Positions 53,755 to 62,659 of a stretch of DNA of 64,000 nucleotides are shown here, in pieces. The stretch is from contig NZ_CP012160.1 of assembly GCF_001187845.1 (NCBI RefSeq), forward strand, positions 434,001-498,000. The letters run 5' to 3'. A program made the translations under genes and the position numbers. The notes beneath the pieces are model-generated. The model was not told where the DNA came from, did not search any database, and was given only the letters and a program-made list of their open reading frames with translations. This DNA is from Octadecabacter temperatus (GTDB taxonomy: Bacteria > Pseudomonadota > Alphaproteobacteria > Rhodobacterales > Rhodobacteraceae). Within the stretch, counting starts at the first letter, position 1; each line of letters opens with the position of its first letter.

Positions 53755-54294
53755 CTAGTCGCGCAATTCGTCCGGCGCGACGCCAAATAGCGCGGTTTTC
53801 GGGGCCCAGCCGCGGTACCCGTCGGCACGAAGCCGGCACCAGTCTGCGCTGCATTCGCCAAGGTCGGCAATCACGCCGAGTTCTAGCATGGCAACTTCGG
53901 TTGCGTCCGGTACAGGCTGTCCGCGCAAAACCAACAGGTCACGATCAACGATTACCGTGCGATTGCCCGAAAGCAGGGAATAATGGACCCAACCGCCCAT
54001 GCCTTCGCGATCAACAACGCGGCGCCAATGGCCGTATTCACCGACAACGCGCAGCGGCATGTCGCGGCGTTGGAAAACCCAGTCAATGCGATGCGAAAGG
54101 GATGGGCCGCGGCGCACGTTGGCTTCATTGGCTTTCAGCGACACAAACCGCGGCATTGGCAAGTTTGTAACTGGCCCACGTTCACCTTGAACGGCCGTAA
54201 TCGGTGTGATGACTTCGGATGTAGCTTCTTGCGCAACAACGGGCGCGCCAAACGCTACCATGATCGCCAGACAAACTGTGCGTGCTAAAATCAT
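53755..54294 (-). CDS. Secreted SH3-domain protein
   Basis: The 179-residue product has a signal peptide (MILARTVCLAIMVAFGAPVVAQ) from ATG 54294, behind GAGAG. The mature part has two bacterial SH3-like repeats: RFVSLKANEANVRRGPSLSHRIDWVF...YGHWRRVVDREGMGGWVH and the region TVIVDRDLLVLRGQPVPDATEVAML...DWCRLRADGYRGWAPK. The VRRGP and GW...H signatures are typical of SH3_3/SH3_4 proteins that bind peptidoglycan. Confidence 0.9.
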   Translation of the reverse strand: MILARTVCLAIMVAFGAPVVAQEATSEVITPITAVQGERGPVTNLPMPRFVSLKANEANVRRGPSLSHRIDWVFQRRDMPLRVVGEYGHWRRVVDREGMGGWVHYSLLSGNRTVIVDRDLLVLRGQPVPDATEVAMLELGVIADLGECSADWCRLRADGYRGWAPKTALFGVAPDELRD

Positions 54295-54404
54295 AATCTC
54301 TGCTCTCAACTGGTCCTGAATTTACATGGTGGTTCTTGTGCCACCGGACCTTTGAGGGCAACTTGGCAACAACCGCCCCGTAGGGCAAGCGAAGGGACGC
54401 AAAC

Positions 54405-55391
54405 ATGCCAAGCAAACGTCTAAGTGTTACCGTCACGCGACGGTTACCCGATGCTGTCGAAGCCCGGATGCGTGAATTGTTCGAGGTGACCTTGCGCGAG
54501 GACGACACGCCTATGACCTCTGCCGAGCTAATCGCAGCGATGCAGAGCTGTGATGTGCTGGTTCCGACCGTTACCGATGACATTAATGCAAAGGTTCTTG
54601 GGCAAGCTGGGGATCGTTTGAAGCTAATCGCGAACTATGGCGCGGGGGTGGATCATATTGATGTTCAAACTGCACGCCAACGCGGAGTGCTGGTGTCCAA
54701 CACGCCGGGCGTTGTGACGGAAGACACGGCTGACATGACGATGGCGTTGATTTTGTCTGTCACGCGTCGCATTCCGGAAGGCCTTGCATTGATGCAGACA
54801 GGTGACTGGGACGGCTGGGCGCCAACTGCGATGTTGGGTGGGCGCATTGCGGGCCGTCGCCTCGGTATCTTGGGGATGGGGCGCATTGGGCAGGCCGTTG
54901 CCAGACGCGCGCACGCGTTTGGGATGCAAATCCATTACAACAACCGCCGTCGCCTGCGCCCCGAGGTCGAAGAAGATCTGGGTGCTACATGGTGGGAAAG
55001 CCTTGATCAAATGGTGGCCCGCATGGACATCATCTCGATCAATTGTCCCCACACCCCTGCCACGTTCCATTTGATGAATGCGCGGCGTTTGAAATTGATG
55101 AAACCGGATGCGGTGATCGTGAACACGGCCCGCGGTGAGGTGATCGATGAAAACGCCCTGACACGTATGCTGCGCGCGGGTGAAATCGCGGGTGCTGGAT
55201 TGGATGTTTACGAACACGACACTGGCGTGAACCCGCGTTTGCGTGAACTAAAGAACGTCGTGTTGCTGCCGCATATGGGGTCTGCCACGTTGGAAGGGCG
55301 CATTGAGATGGGCGAAAAAGTCTTGCTGAACGTAAAAACATTCGACGACGGCCACCGCCCGCCTGATCTTGTCATTCCGGCGATGCTTTAA
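54405..55391 (+). CDS. D-isomer-specific 2-hydroxyacid dehydrogenase (glycerate/glyoxylate reductase type)
   Basis: The 328-residue NAD(P)H enzyme has the Rossmann motif LGILGMGRIGQAVARRA near residue 150. The catalytic set is visible: Arg in NTARGEVIDENAL, Glu in LDVYEHDTGVNPRL and His in LLPHMGSATLEGR. It reduces glyoxylate or hydroxypyruvate. Because the ethylmalonyl-CoA pathway produces glyoxylate, a link is plausible but inferred. Confidence 0.92.
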   Translation: MPSKRLSVTVTRRLPDAVEARMRELFEVTLREDDTPMTSAELIAAMQSCDVLVPTVTDDINAKVLGQAGDRLKLIANYGAGVDHIDVQTARQRGVLVSNTPGVVTEDTADMTMALILSVTRRIPEGLALMQTGDWDGWAPTAMLGGRIAGRRLGILGMGRIGQAVARRAHAFGMQIHYNNRRRLRPEVEEDLGATWWESLDQMVARMDIISINCPHTPATFHLMNARRLKLMKPDAVIVNTARGEVIDENALTRMLRAGEIAGAGLDVYEHDTGVNPRLRELKNVVLLPHMGSATLEGRIEMGEKVLLNVKTFDDGHRPPDLVIPAML

Positions 55392-55394
55392 CCG

Positions 55395-56030
55395 CTAACG
55401 CGGCCAGCTTTTCACGATCTTTCCAGCGCGACGTTCGATCTCCATCAGTTCGATGTAGCGGGGCATAGAATGATCCTCGCTCTTGTTCTTCGTCACGGGT
55501 TGCATGACTTCGGTATTGCCAATGCGTCGGAACCCAAATTGTTTGGGCGGCATTCTGCAAACAAGGTCGTCATTGCGCACAACGTTCAGAACTTTTCCTT
55601 CATGGGTGAGCCGCGACCGGCCACGACGGGGCATCGGTGACGCAAATCCAATTGCAGGAACACCATAAATGCAGCCCAGAATTTGAGCCGCCGCAGCGCC
55701 TAATGAATGCCCGATGATGAAGGTTGGTCTAGCACGCCCCAGCTTGTTTGCGATGGTAGACGCGTGCCCCGCAAACCCTTTGTGCCAAATAGCATTGCCG
55801 CTGGCCTTGCCCATTTGGTCCCAAGAGATTTTGGTTTTCCCAGTCACCAAGTTCGCCTTGGTATAGTCCACCAACTGGTTGCTGCCTGGAATGACCAGGG
55901 TGTTGTCACTTAGGAAATATGCTTCGACATGGGCTTCGGTAATATCAGCACGGACAGGCGGCAGATGGCTGGCACCTTTGTAACTGTCACGAACAAGTTC
56001 GGCGGCGTCCATCAAATCCATATTGCGCAT
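55395..56030 (-). CDS. Class 3 lipase-type protein
   Basis: The 211-residue alpha/beta hydrolase carries the lipase elbow FIIGHSLGAAAAQILG near residue 105. Asp in VVRNDDLVCRMP and His in EDHSMPRY are in place for a catalytic triad. No signal peptide is present, so it is likely cytoplasmic or peripheral. The start codon and Shine-Dalgarno lie within a strong predicted mRNA hairpin (56028-56071). It is convergent with the hydroxyacid dehydrogenase gene. Confidence 0.87.
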   Translation of the reverse strand: MRNMDLMDAAELVRDSYKGASHLPPVRADITEAHVEAYFLSDNTLVIPGSNQLVDYTKANLVTGKTKISWDQMGKASGNAIWHKGFAGHASTIANKLGRARPTFIIGHSLGAAAAQILGCIYGVPAIGFASPMPRRGRSRLTHEGKVLNVVRNDDLVCRMPPKQFGFRRIGNTEVMQPVTKNKSEDHSMPRYIELMEIERRAGKIVKSWPR

Positions 56031-56071
56031 AGCTGTTCTCCCTTAGGTTTCCCTAAGGTCAATCAGCTATG
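56028..56071 (-). promoter_or_regulatory. mRNA hairpin masking the lipase ribosome binding site and start codon
   Basis: On the minus-strand transcript, CAUAGCUG (56071-56064) pairs fully with CAGCUAUG (56035-56028), whose last three bases are the start codon. Inside it, CCUUAGG (56058-56052) pairs with CCUAAGG (56047-56041) around a GAAA tetraloop. The two stems are joined by a 5 x 5 internal loop (AUUGA opposite GAGAA). The Shine-Dalgarno AAGGGAG spans the inner stem and the internal loop. Confidence 0.7.
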
Positions 56072-56135
56072 GAAATATGTCTAGTCGGGTTTTCCGCACC
56101 CTAAATAGGTGCAGGTTAAACCAATGATTACGCTG

Positions 56136-56336
56136 TTAGCGTGCGAGGCTCATGGTTGAAAAACGCATGAAATCATTTTCCGAACGCGACCCAACTGGGC
56201 GCGGCGTATAGCTTTCAGCGGCTTCAAAGCCGGAATACAGCGTTTCGCTGCTGTCCATCCGTGAAGCGATTTCGGGCGGTGTACATGCCCCAAGAACCAT
56301 TACAGCGCCAAGCGCTGCTAGTGAAATACGTGTCAT
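56136..56336 (-). CDS. Very small lipoprotein
   Basis: A 66-residue product begins MTRISLAALGAVMVLGAC, a lipoprotein signal with Cys18, and has a short polar mature part (ASRMDSSETLYSGFEAAESYTPRPVGSRS). GAGGAGAG precedes the ATG. The function is unknown; small lipoproteins of this kind often sit in the outer membrane. It is upstream of and parallel to the lipase gene but probably has its own transcript. Confidence 0.72.
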   Translation of the reverse strand: MTRISLAALGAVMVLGACTPPEIASRMDSSETLYSGFEAAESYTPRPVGSRSENDFMRFSTMSLAR

Positions 56337-56710
56337 ACTGCTCTCCTCGTGGGGCCGCTTAGCACGGCTCTCTCACGTTACTCTGACGCCAACATAGGGG
56401 CAGTTGACGCGTTCTCCTAGGGGGAAGCGTGTCCATCTCACACCCTGTCGCAAAATTGCCGCACTCGCTAACCTTTTGATAAAACAACATGTTCTCGCCT
56501 TAGTTGCAGTTGGTTTACGTAAGGGAAACACCTGAAAAACATGGGTTTTTGAAGGAATTTCATTTTCTGCCAGAAACGACTGCAAGCAGCCGGTTTTTTG
56601 CATGAATTTGTGTTCATGGTCGGTTTTGGTCGCTGTGGCGTCGGCTCGGTTTGGCGAAGATCCCTCAATTGCGCCAAATTACGTGCAAGTACCGTAAGGG
56701 AGTCGCACAG
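56337..56710. other. 374-bp intergenic region before the DMGDH-type gene
   Basis: No supported gene lies here. The region contains the small inverted repeat AAAAAC-ATGG-GTTTTT (56535-56550) and the divergent promoters of the small lipoprotein gene and the large oxidoreductase. I looked for a glycine riboswitch, which often precedes such genes, and do not see its conserved core. Confidence 0.5.
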
Positions 56711-59221
56711 ATGAAAACGAACGTAAAAGCCTTGGTCGTAGGCGGCGGTGCCGTCGGAACGTCAATCGCATATCACCTCGCCAAGGCAGGCTGGGACGAT
56801 GTCATGTTGCTGGAACGCGACGAGTTGACGTCCGGTTCCACGTGGCACGCCGCTGGCTTGCTGCCACTGTTCAACATGTCCTACGCGACAACCCACATCC
56901 ACAAATACTCGGTCGATTTCTACAAAGAGCTTGAGGCAGAGACAGGTTTGAATGCAGGCTTTGCTGTGGTCGGTAACCTGCGCATGGCCCAGACCAAGGA
57001 ACGCATGGAAGAATACATGCTTTATGCGTCTACGGCGGAAACCTGTGACGTGCCATTTGAATGGCTGACCCCAGAACAGATCAAAGAACGCTGGCCCCTG
57101 ATCCGCACTGAAGACCTTGAAGGCGCGATTTATCACACCGAAGACGGCTATATTAACCCTGCGGACGTGACGATGGCGATGGCCAAAGGCGCGCGTCAAC
57201 GCGGTGTTGAGATCGTGCGCAAATGGCAGGCTGATGCGTTTGATTGGAACGGCACCGCGTGGGACGTGACCTGCACAAAGATGGTGGAAAAAGGTGGCAA
57301 CCTTGTGCCGTCGGACGAGCAGATCGTTATCACGGCTGAACACGTGGTCACGGCATCGGGCAACCACGCCCAGCGGACCGCGAAAATGCTTGGCATCAAG
57401 ATGCCCGCGATCCCAGTCGAGCACCAGTTTATCGTTATGGATCAGGATGCTACGCTGGTGGAACACCGCGCCGCTGGCAATGGCGAACACCCTGTTATTC
57501 GCGACGCAGATGCGCAATCTTATGTGCGCGAAGAACGTGGTGGTTGGATCCTCGGCGTTTATGAAAAGAACGCACCTGCCGTGTTTGAACATGGTGTGCC
57601 CGACAGCTTCCGCGCCGATCTCTTTCAGCTCGATCTGGAGCGCATCGAAGAACAATACATGGCGATGATCCATCGTGTTCCGTCCTGCGAAGAAAGCGGA
57701 CTAAAGGACGATTTCAACGGCCCTATCTGCTACACGCCTGATGGCAACCCGTTGGTCGGTCCGGCGCCTGGTTTGCGCAACATGTGGCTGGCTGAAGGGT
57801 TCTCATTTGGCATCACGGCTGCTGGCGGCACGGGGTATTACCTCGCGCAGATGATGGTGGAGGGCGAAGCCGAGATCGACATGGCGAGCCTTGATCCCAA
57901 ACGTTACGGCGACTGGATGACCACGGAATATGCCGCCCGCAAAAATGAAGAATGCTACGACCACGTCTACATCCTTCACCACCCTGATGAAGAACGCCCT
58001 GCCTGTCGTCCCCTGCGCACAGCACCGGCCTATGATCGCCAGAAAGCACGCGGCGCACAGTTCGGGTTCGTTAACGGTTGGGAACGTCCGAACTACTTCG
58101 GTGCGCTAGATGCACCAGACAACTTCGATCACGACGCGCGATCTTTCCGCCGTGGCGATTGGTGGCAGCACGCCGTGGATGAGGCCAAAGCAATCCGCGA
58201 AGGTGTCGGCCTTATCGACGCCACAGCCTTTACCAAACACGTCGTAAAAGGCCCCGGTGCGACTGCATTCCTTGATTGGTTCACCACCAACAAGTTGCCG
58301 AAAATCGGCCGCATTAACCTGACCTACGCACTGACGTCCCACGGCACCACGCGTACCGAATACACCATCGTGCGCACGGGCGAGGACAGCTATTACCTCG
58401 TGTCTGCAGGGGCTTGGACGGATTATGACGCCGACTTCCTGCGCAAAGCGATCGAAGACAAAGAGCCCGAATTTGGCCGTATCGAGTGTCAGAACGTCAC
58501 CACGCAATGGGGCGTCTTCGCGATTGCGGGGCCGAAGTCCCGCGACGTGTTGAACGCGGTCATCAATGACGCAAATCCTGAAACTGCGCTGCACAACAAG
58601 AACTTCCCTTGGCTGTCTGCCAAGCAGATTGAACTGGGCATGTGTCCGGTCAACGCCATCCGCGTTGCCTATACAGGTGAGCTTGGTTGGGAATTGCATC
58701 ACCCGATGGAAATGCAGAACTACTTGTTCGATCTCTTGGAAAAAGCAGGCGAGCCGCATGGCATGAAATTGGTCGGCGCGCGTGCACAAAACTGGCTACG
58801 TCAGGAAAAATCATACCGTGCGTTCGGCACCGAATTGGGCCGCGACGCAACCCCGCTTGAGGCTGACTTGCCGCGCTTTGTTGATCTTGAAAAAGACTTC
58901 CACGGCAAGGACGCGATGCAAAAGATCGGCATTCGCTCGAAATGCGTGACGCTGCTGATTGACGGTCCTGCGGATGCTGATCCATGGGGCCGCGAGGCGC
59001 TGATCCATGACGGGCAAAAGGTCGGGCGCCTGACGTCTGGCGGTTATTCGGTGGCCTTCGAAAAATCCATCGGCATGGGCTACCTACCGGCAGAATTGTG
59101 CGCCGTAGGCACGAAAGTTAAGGTGCGCATGTTCCGTGAGTTGTGGGACGCTGAAGTTGTGCAGGACAGCCCCTATGACCCGAAAAACGAAACCATCCGC
59201 AAGAACGCTGACGGCGCTTAG
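56711..59221 (+). CDS. Dimethylglycine/sarcosine dehydrogenase-type FAD enzyme with GcvT domain
   Basis: The 836-residue protein starts at ATG 56711 after AAGGGAG; a frame from 56651 is not needed. VVGGGAVGTSIAYHL near residue 8 binds FAD, and SGSTWHAAGL near residue 45 contains the His that covalently links FAD in dimethylglycine dehydrogenase. A central FAO_M domain is followed by a GcvT-like C-terminal half (from about residue 470) that binds tetrahydrofolate, e.g. NVTTQWGVFAIAGPKSRDVL. It likely N-demethylates dimethylglycine or sarcosine to folate-bound formaldehyde; the exact substrate is uncertain. Confidence 0.92.
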   Translation: MKTNVKALVVGGGAVGTSIAYHLAKAGWDDVMLLERDELTSGSTWHAAGLLPLFNMSYATTHIHKYSVDFYKELEAETGLNAGFAVVGNLRMAQTKERMEEYMLYASTAETCDVPFEWLTPEQIKERWPLIRTEDLEGAIYHTEDGYINPADVTMAMAKGARQRGVEIVRKWQADAFDWNGTAWDVTCTKMVEKGGNLVPSDEQIVITAEHVVTASGNHAQRTAKMLGIKMPAIPVEHQFIVMDQDATLVEHRAAGNGEHPVIRDADAQSYVREERGGWILGVYEKNAPAVFEHGVPDSFRADLFQLDLERIEEQYMAMIHRVPSCEESGLKDDFNGPICYTPDGNPLVGPAPGLRNMWLAEGFSFGITAAGGTGYYLAQMMVEGEAEIDMASLDPKRYGDWMTTEYAARKNEECYDHVYILHHPDEERPACRPLRTAPAYDRQKARGAQFGFVNGWERPNYFGALDAPDNFDHDARSFRRGDWWQHAVDEAKAIREGVGLIDATAFTKHVVKGPGATAFLDWFTTNKLPKIGRINLTYALTSHGTTRTEYTIVRTGEDSYYLVSAGAWTDYDADFLRKAIEDKEPEFGRIECQNVTTQWGVFAIAGPKSRDVLNAVINDANPETALHNKNFPWLSAKQIELGMCPVNAIRVAYTGELGWELHHPMEMQNYLFDLLEKAGEPHGMKLVGARAQNWLRQEKSYRAFGTELGRDATPLEADLPRFVDLEKDFHGKDAMQKIGIRSKCVTLLIDGPADADPWGREALIHDGQKVGRLTSGGYSVAFEKSIGMGYLPAELCAVGTKVKVRMFRELWDAEVVQDSPYDPKNETIRKNADGA

Positions 59222-59236
59222 TGCCTGAATAGTATC

Positions 59237-59267
59237 CCCGTTCGCCAGCCCAGTGTTGGCGAACGGG
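59237..59267 (+). terminator. Terminator after the DMGDH-type gene
   Basis: CCCGTTCGCCA pairs fully with TGGCGAACGGG around a nine-base loop, followed only by TTTG. It lies between convergent gene ends and may serve both. Confidence 0.7.
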
Positions 59268-59350
59268 TTTGCGATCCCAAGCGGAAACATCGTTTGCTAT
59301 GATGACCTGGATGGCGGCATTTCAGCCGATCGCGCGGGACCCTCATTGAG

Positions 59351-60316
59351 CTAAGCCTGAAACGCCACGTCGAGACGTTGTTTCAGCCGCAAAAATTGCA
59401 GCTGCTGAGACTCGTTTTTCGCGTAGCCCGACTTTTCAATCGACGCCCAGTCAATCAACAACCGGCCCCGCATAGCGACGTCGAACAGCTCTGGCTTTAC
59501 CTTGTGTTTGTAGCCCTTGAAAAACATCTCGCGGTGCTTGGCGATGATGCCGGATCGGTCGATTTCTTCGCTGGGCATTTGGCGGTAAATGTCGACCTTC
59601 AGAAAGTCGACAGTGTCATATAACGCCATCTTCATGCGGGCTTCAGTTAGGTCGAAGGCATAGGTCATGCCTGGACTCAGCATCATGTTTTCGCTGTGAA
59701 AATCCCCGTGGCTCCACGCGCGAGTGCTTTTGGTGTGGTGGACCTCGACAACATCTTCGCGCAAGATATCACGCATTCGCTCGACGTCTGCTAAGGGTGC
59801 TTTCAAGTTCCCGTCTTCGATACGCGCATTTATCTCATGGACCATCCATTTGCCGTCGAACTTGCCCTGTTTCTGCTCTTTGAACTCGTGCATTGCTGTC
59901 AGCCAAAGCCCCGCACGACGATAGACCTGACGTGTCGTTTGCAACTGTTGTGATTGCTGTAATCGTTGCCCAGCCGTGGGTAAGTTTAGGAAGTTCATGG
60001 CAAAAAACGTGCCAGCTTTGGATAAATATACTGGCGTGGCAGTTCCTAATTTTTCGTAGGTTTGAAAGTGTTTGCTTAGCCGTTTCAGGCCTTCAAATTC
60101 TTGTGCCAAACGCGATGTGACGTCCGAGGTGAAATCAACCTTCATTGCATAGATGTCGTGGCCGAAGACGACACGCAACACTTGGCGTTCTAGGGGTAGA
60201 ACTGGAGAGGTGAAAATACGCTCAACTTTAGGTAGGCCGTGAAAGTCCATCGCATCCGCAAACTCGCGCACCATTGCATTAAGCACTTGGAAATTGGGAT
60301 CGGTTTCACTCAACAT
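59351..60316 (-). CDS. Aminoglycoside phosphotransferase-like kinase
   Basis: The 321-residue protein has the catalytic loop WSHGDFHSENMMLSPG near residue 210 and a metal-binding FDLTEARM segment about 15 residues later, the pattern of the APH/choline-kinase fold. The N-terminal lobe has YAMKVDF with the likely ATP-contacting Lys. The substrate may be a sugar, amino alcohol or small antibiotic. ATG 60316 gives the better start; 60361 would add 15 residues. Confidence 0.85.
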   Translation of the reverse strand: MLSETDPNFQVLNAMVREFADAMDFHGLPKVERIFTSPVLPLERQVLRVVFGHDIYAMKVDFTSDVTSRLAQEFEGLKRLSKHFQTYEKLGTATPVYLSKAGTFFAMNFLNLPTAGQRLQQSQQLQTTRQVYRRAGLWLTAMHEFKEQKQGKFDGKWMVHEINARIEDGNLKAPLADVERMRDILREDVVEVHHTKSTRAWSHGDFHSENMMLSPGMTYAFDLTEARMKMALYDTVDFLKVDIYRQMPSEEIDRSGIIAKHREMFFKGYKHKVKPELFDVAMRGRLLIDWASIEKSGYAKNESQQLQFLRLKQRLDVAFQA

Positions 60317-60498
60317 AGGGCACTTTTGCGTGTCTCTCGGGTGGGGGCAACGTGAATACACGTAAGCCGCTAATTTAAGGCAAACTGTCTAAAAGGACAG
60401 GATAAATTTGTTACATTTGCCCCATTTGCGCCATGAGCGTGACAGTTTACCGCGTCAGAAATAGCCCAAACCGAGGAAAGACATCGGAAAGAGCAGAT

Positions 60499-61041
60499 AT
60501 GAGATTTCAACCAGAACTTCAGGCGCTTGCCCCTTGGGTCGCAGCGTTCGGTATCACGCCGCAGACACGAATTTCGACCCCAAACGGGACCCGTGAAGCG
60601 CGGGATTTGCGGATCGGTGATATGGTCGAAACCCGCGATCATGGGCCACAGCCAGTCACCAACGTCCGTGAAGCATTCGCCGCACCGAGCGAGCGGAATC
60701 ATTACCCTGTACGCATCGCCAAGGGCGCATTGGGGTTCGGAATTCCACACGCCGATCTAAACGTCGGACCGCAACATCGCGTGTTGTTTGAACACATCCG
60801 TGTGCCATTGATGTTTGGCACAGACGCTGCGCTGGTGCGCGCAAAATCGCTCGCCGTGAGCCATCCTGATGTCAAAGTTACACGCACCGATATGCCCGTG
60901 AGTTACATCCAAATTTCATTGGAAGAGCAGGGGGTTATTTTCGCTGAGGGTGTCCCGATTGAGACGATCTTGCCTGAAGGTGAATGCGATTTAGACTATA
61001 TGACACTACGCTCATGGGAATTGATGGCCGCCGTCGCTTAA
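60499..61041 (+). CDS. Stand-alone Hint-domain protein
   Basis: From ATG 60499 (GGAAAGAG upstream) the product has 180 residues and little apart from a Hint_2-type domain: RISTPNGTREARDLRIGDMVETRDHGPQPV, then ADLNVGPQHRVLFEHIRVPLMFGTDAALVRAKSL and EQGVIFAEGVPIETILP. The usual splice-junction Cys or Ser at the N-terminus is replaced by Ile-Ser-Thr context, so autoprocessing may differ or be lost. No signal peptide or extein is seen. Confidence 0.88.
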   Translation: MRFQPELQALAPWVAAFGITPQTRISTPNGTREARDLRIGDMVETRDHGPQPVTNVREAFAAPSERNHYPVRIAKGALGFGIPHADLNVGPQHRVLFEHIRVPLMFGTDAALVRAKSLAVSHPDVKVTRTDMPVSYIQISLEEQGVIFAEGVPIETILPEGECDLDYMTLRSWELMAAVA

Positions 61042-61053
61042 GACGTCAGCCGC

Positions 61054-62127
61054 TTAAGCGAAACGGGCTGGTGACAGTTTCGCGACCATATCCGCCGCAA
61101 TTTGCGGTGTGTTTCCAACTGTAAGATCAGCCGTCAATTGGCTCGCGGCAGGTGCCGTTTGGAAACCATAGCCGCCTTGTCCTGCCATCCATACAAATGA
61201 CGGATCCGACTTGTCTGGTCCAAGAACCAGATTGCGATCAGGCGCGAAGGTACGCAGGCCTGCCCAGTTCGACAAAAGCCGCGTCACGGGTTCCGTCACA
61301 TGTTCCTCATAGCGCGCAAGGCCTTCGGCTAGCATCATGTCGTCTGCCCATGCGTCCATCGGTGGCATAAGCACCTCTTCGGCGGGTGAGACGATCAACG
61401 CACCAGCATCTGGTTTCGCGTACCAATCTTCACCGGGCCCAAAAAGCATCGGCCAACCGGACACATCATGACCACCAGGGGCAGGGATGCGTGCCATTGA
61501 ACGGCGCAGAGGTGTCACACCAAGCGGCGCAACCCCAGCCATTTCAGCGACCACATCCACCCAAGCGCCTGCGGCGTTTACGATGACCCGCGCACTTAGA
61601 ACGTCATCTCCGACAGTAACGTCCCAGCCAGCAGCGGTGCGGGCGATGGCCGTGACTTCGGCAGAAGTTCGCACCGCGCCCCTGTTGCCACGCACTTCGC
61701 TGGCGAAATTCTGAACAAGACGATCTGTATCCAAATCCCACGCGTCGCCGTCATAGCCAACCCGCGTCACAGTATCGTTGAGTATTGGAAACAGCGCACG
61801 GCCCTCGGCTACGCTTAGGGTCTCTAGATGCATCTTCGCCAGATCCGTCTCAAACGCGTCTTTGTCATCGGCAGTCCCGATCAACATCAACCCACGCGGG
61901 CTCGTGACACCGCCATTTGCCTCGAAATGATAGCCGCGGCTTGCCTCGTTCAAAGCGACCGTTGAGGGCAGCCCATAGCTTTCTTCAAACAACGCTGCAG
62001 AACGCCCTGACGCGTGATAGGCCAGTGCGCTTTCGCGCTCCAACACCACGACATGCCCATGATGGGACAGGCGTGCGCCAACTGACGTCCCCGCAATCCC
62101 ACCGCCGATGACCAGAAAGTCAATCAT
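61054..62127 (-). CDS. FAD-dependent oxidoreductase (DAO family)
   Basis: The 357-residue enzyme has the FAD motif VIGGGIAGTSVGARLSHHG near residue 7, a family-typical ASGRSAALFEESYG near residue 40, and a C-terminal GLRTFAPDRNLVLGPD / WMAGQGGYGFQTAPAAS region. This is the DAO fold of D-arginine/D-amino acid dehydrogenases and sarcosine oxidases. The substrate is not determined. It follows a membrane protein gene with a three-base gap. Confidence 0.9.
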   Translation of the reverse strand: MIDFLVIGGGIAGTSVGARLSHHGHVVVLERESALAYHASGRSAALFEESYGLPSTVALNEASRGYHFEANGGVTSPRGLMLIGTADDKDAFETDLAKMHLETLSVAEGRALFPILNDTVTRVGYDGDAWDLDTDRLVQNFASEVRGNRGAVRTSAEVTAIARTAAGWDVTVGDDVLSARVIVNAAGAWVDVVAEMAGVAPLGVTPLRRSMARIPAPGGHDVSGWPMLFGPGEDWYAKPDAGALIVSPAEEVLMPPMDAWADDMMLAEGLARYEEHVTEPVTRLLSNWAGLRTFAPDRNLVLGPDKSDPSFVWMAGQGGYGFQTAPAASQLTADLTVGNTPQIAADMVAKLSPARFA

Positions 62128-62130
62128 GTC

Positions 62131-62526
62131 TTAGCGACCCCGAAGCGAACGCAAAAACAGCCCGACACCACCGATCAGCAAGATAAGGATCATGAGCAGG
62201 TCAAACGCGCTCATCCTCACGAGGGTGAAGTTGATGGATGCGATCACGCCAACCACCAGCGCAAGGACGGATCCTAGCGCCAGTATCCAGCCAATCCAAT
62301 TGCGGCTGTTGTAAAACACCATGCCAACACCGAATGCGAACGGCACAAGGACCAGCCCTGTGGTGACTGGAAACCCGCCAACGGCAAACATCTGGTTTCC
62401 AAGCCCAAATTGCGGCCGCACCATGATCCCCTTTAGCAGCAAATACCCCCCCGCGATCATCATGATAATCCCGATCAGAAAGCTGCCTTCCCCACCGTTC
62501 GTTCCGCCTGCACCGCGATATGGCAT
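62131..62526 (-). CDS. Small membrane protein of unknown function
   Basis: The 131-residue protein starts at ATG 62526 and has about four hydrophobic segments (EGSFLIGIIMMIAGGYLLLKGI, TTGLVLVPFAFGVGMVFY, IGWILALGSVLALVVGVIASI, FDLLMILILLIGGVGLFL). A short glycine-rich N-terminus (YRGAGGTNGGEG) precedes them. The family is not recognised. It is likely cotranscribed with the FAD oxidoreductase gene. Confidence 0.8.
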   Translation of the reverse strand: MPYRGAGGTNGGEGSFLIGIIMMIAGGYLLLKGIMVRPQFGLGNQMFAVGGFPVTTGLVLVPFAFGVGMVFYNSRNWIGWILALGSVLALVVGVIASINFTLVRMSAFDLLMILILLIGGVGLFLRSLRGR

Positions 62527-62572
62527 TTGTTTGCTCCCTTGGTTTTGTCGGCACTTTGGAGTGCTCGCGCAA

Positions 62573-62590
62573 AGAATTCTAGAAATTTCT
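62573..62590. promoter_or_regulatory. Back-to-back palindromes AGAATTCT and AGAAATTTCT
   Basis: Two palindromes are directly adjacent in the divergent region between the membrane protein gene and the YHYH gene. An operator is plausible; the short AT-rich motif could also be chance. Confidence 0.35.
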
Positions 62591-62659
62591 GTGGGAAGCG
62601 ACAAATCTAAGTGCCCCGCGCGTATAACGCCTAGAAACCCCAACTATAGAAGATTTTTA

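Noticed and set aside
56337-56710. Glycine riboswitch before the DMGDH-type gene
   Set aside because: The conserved glycine-aptamer core is not visible in this interval; only a short inverted repeat is seen.
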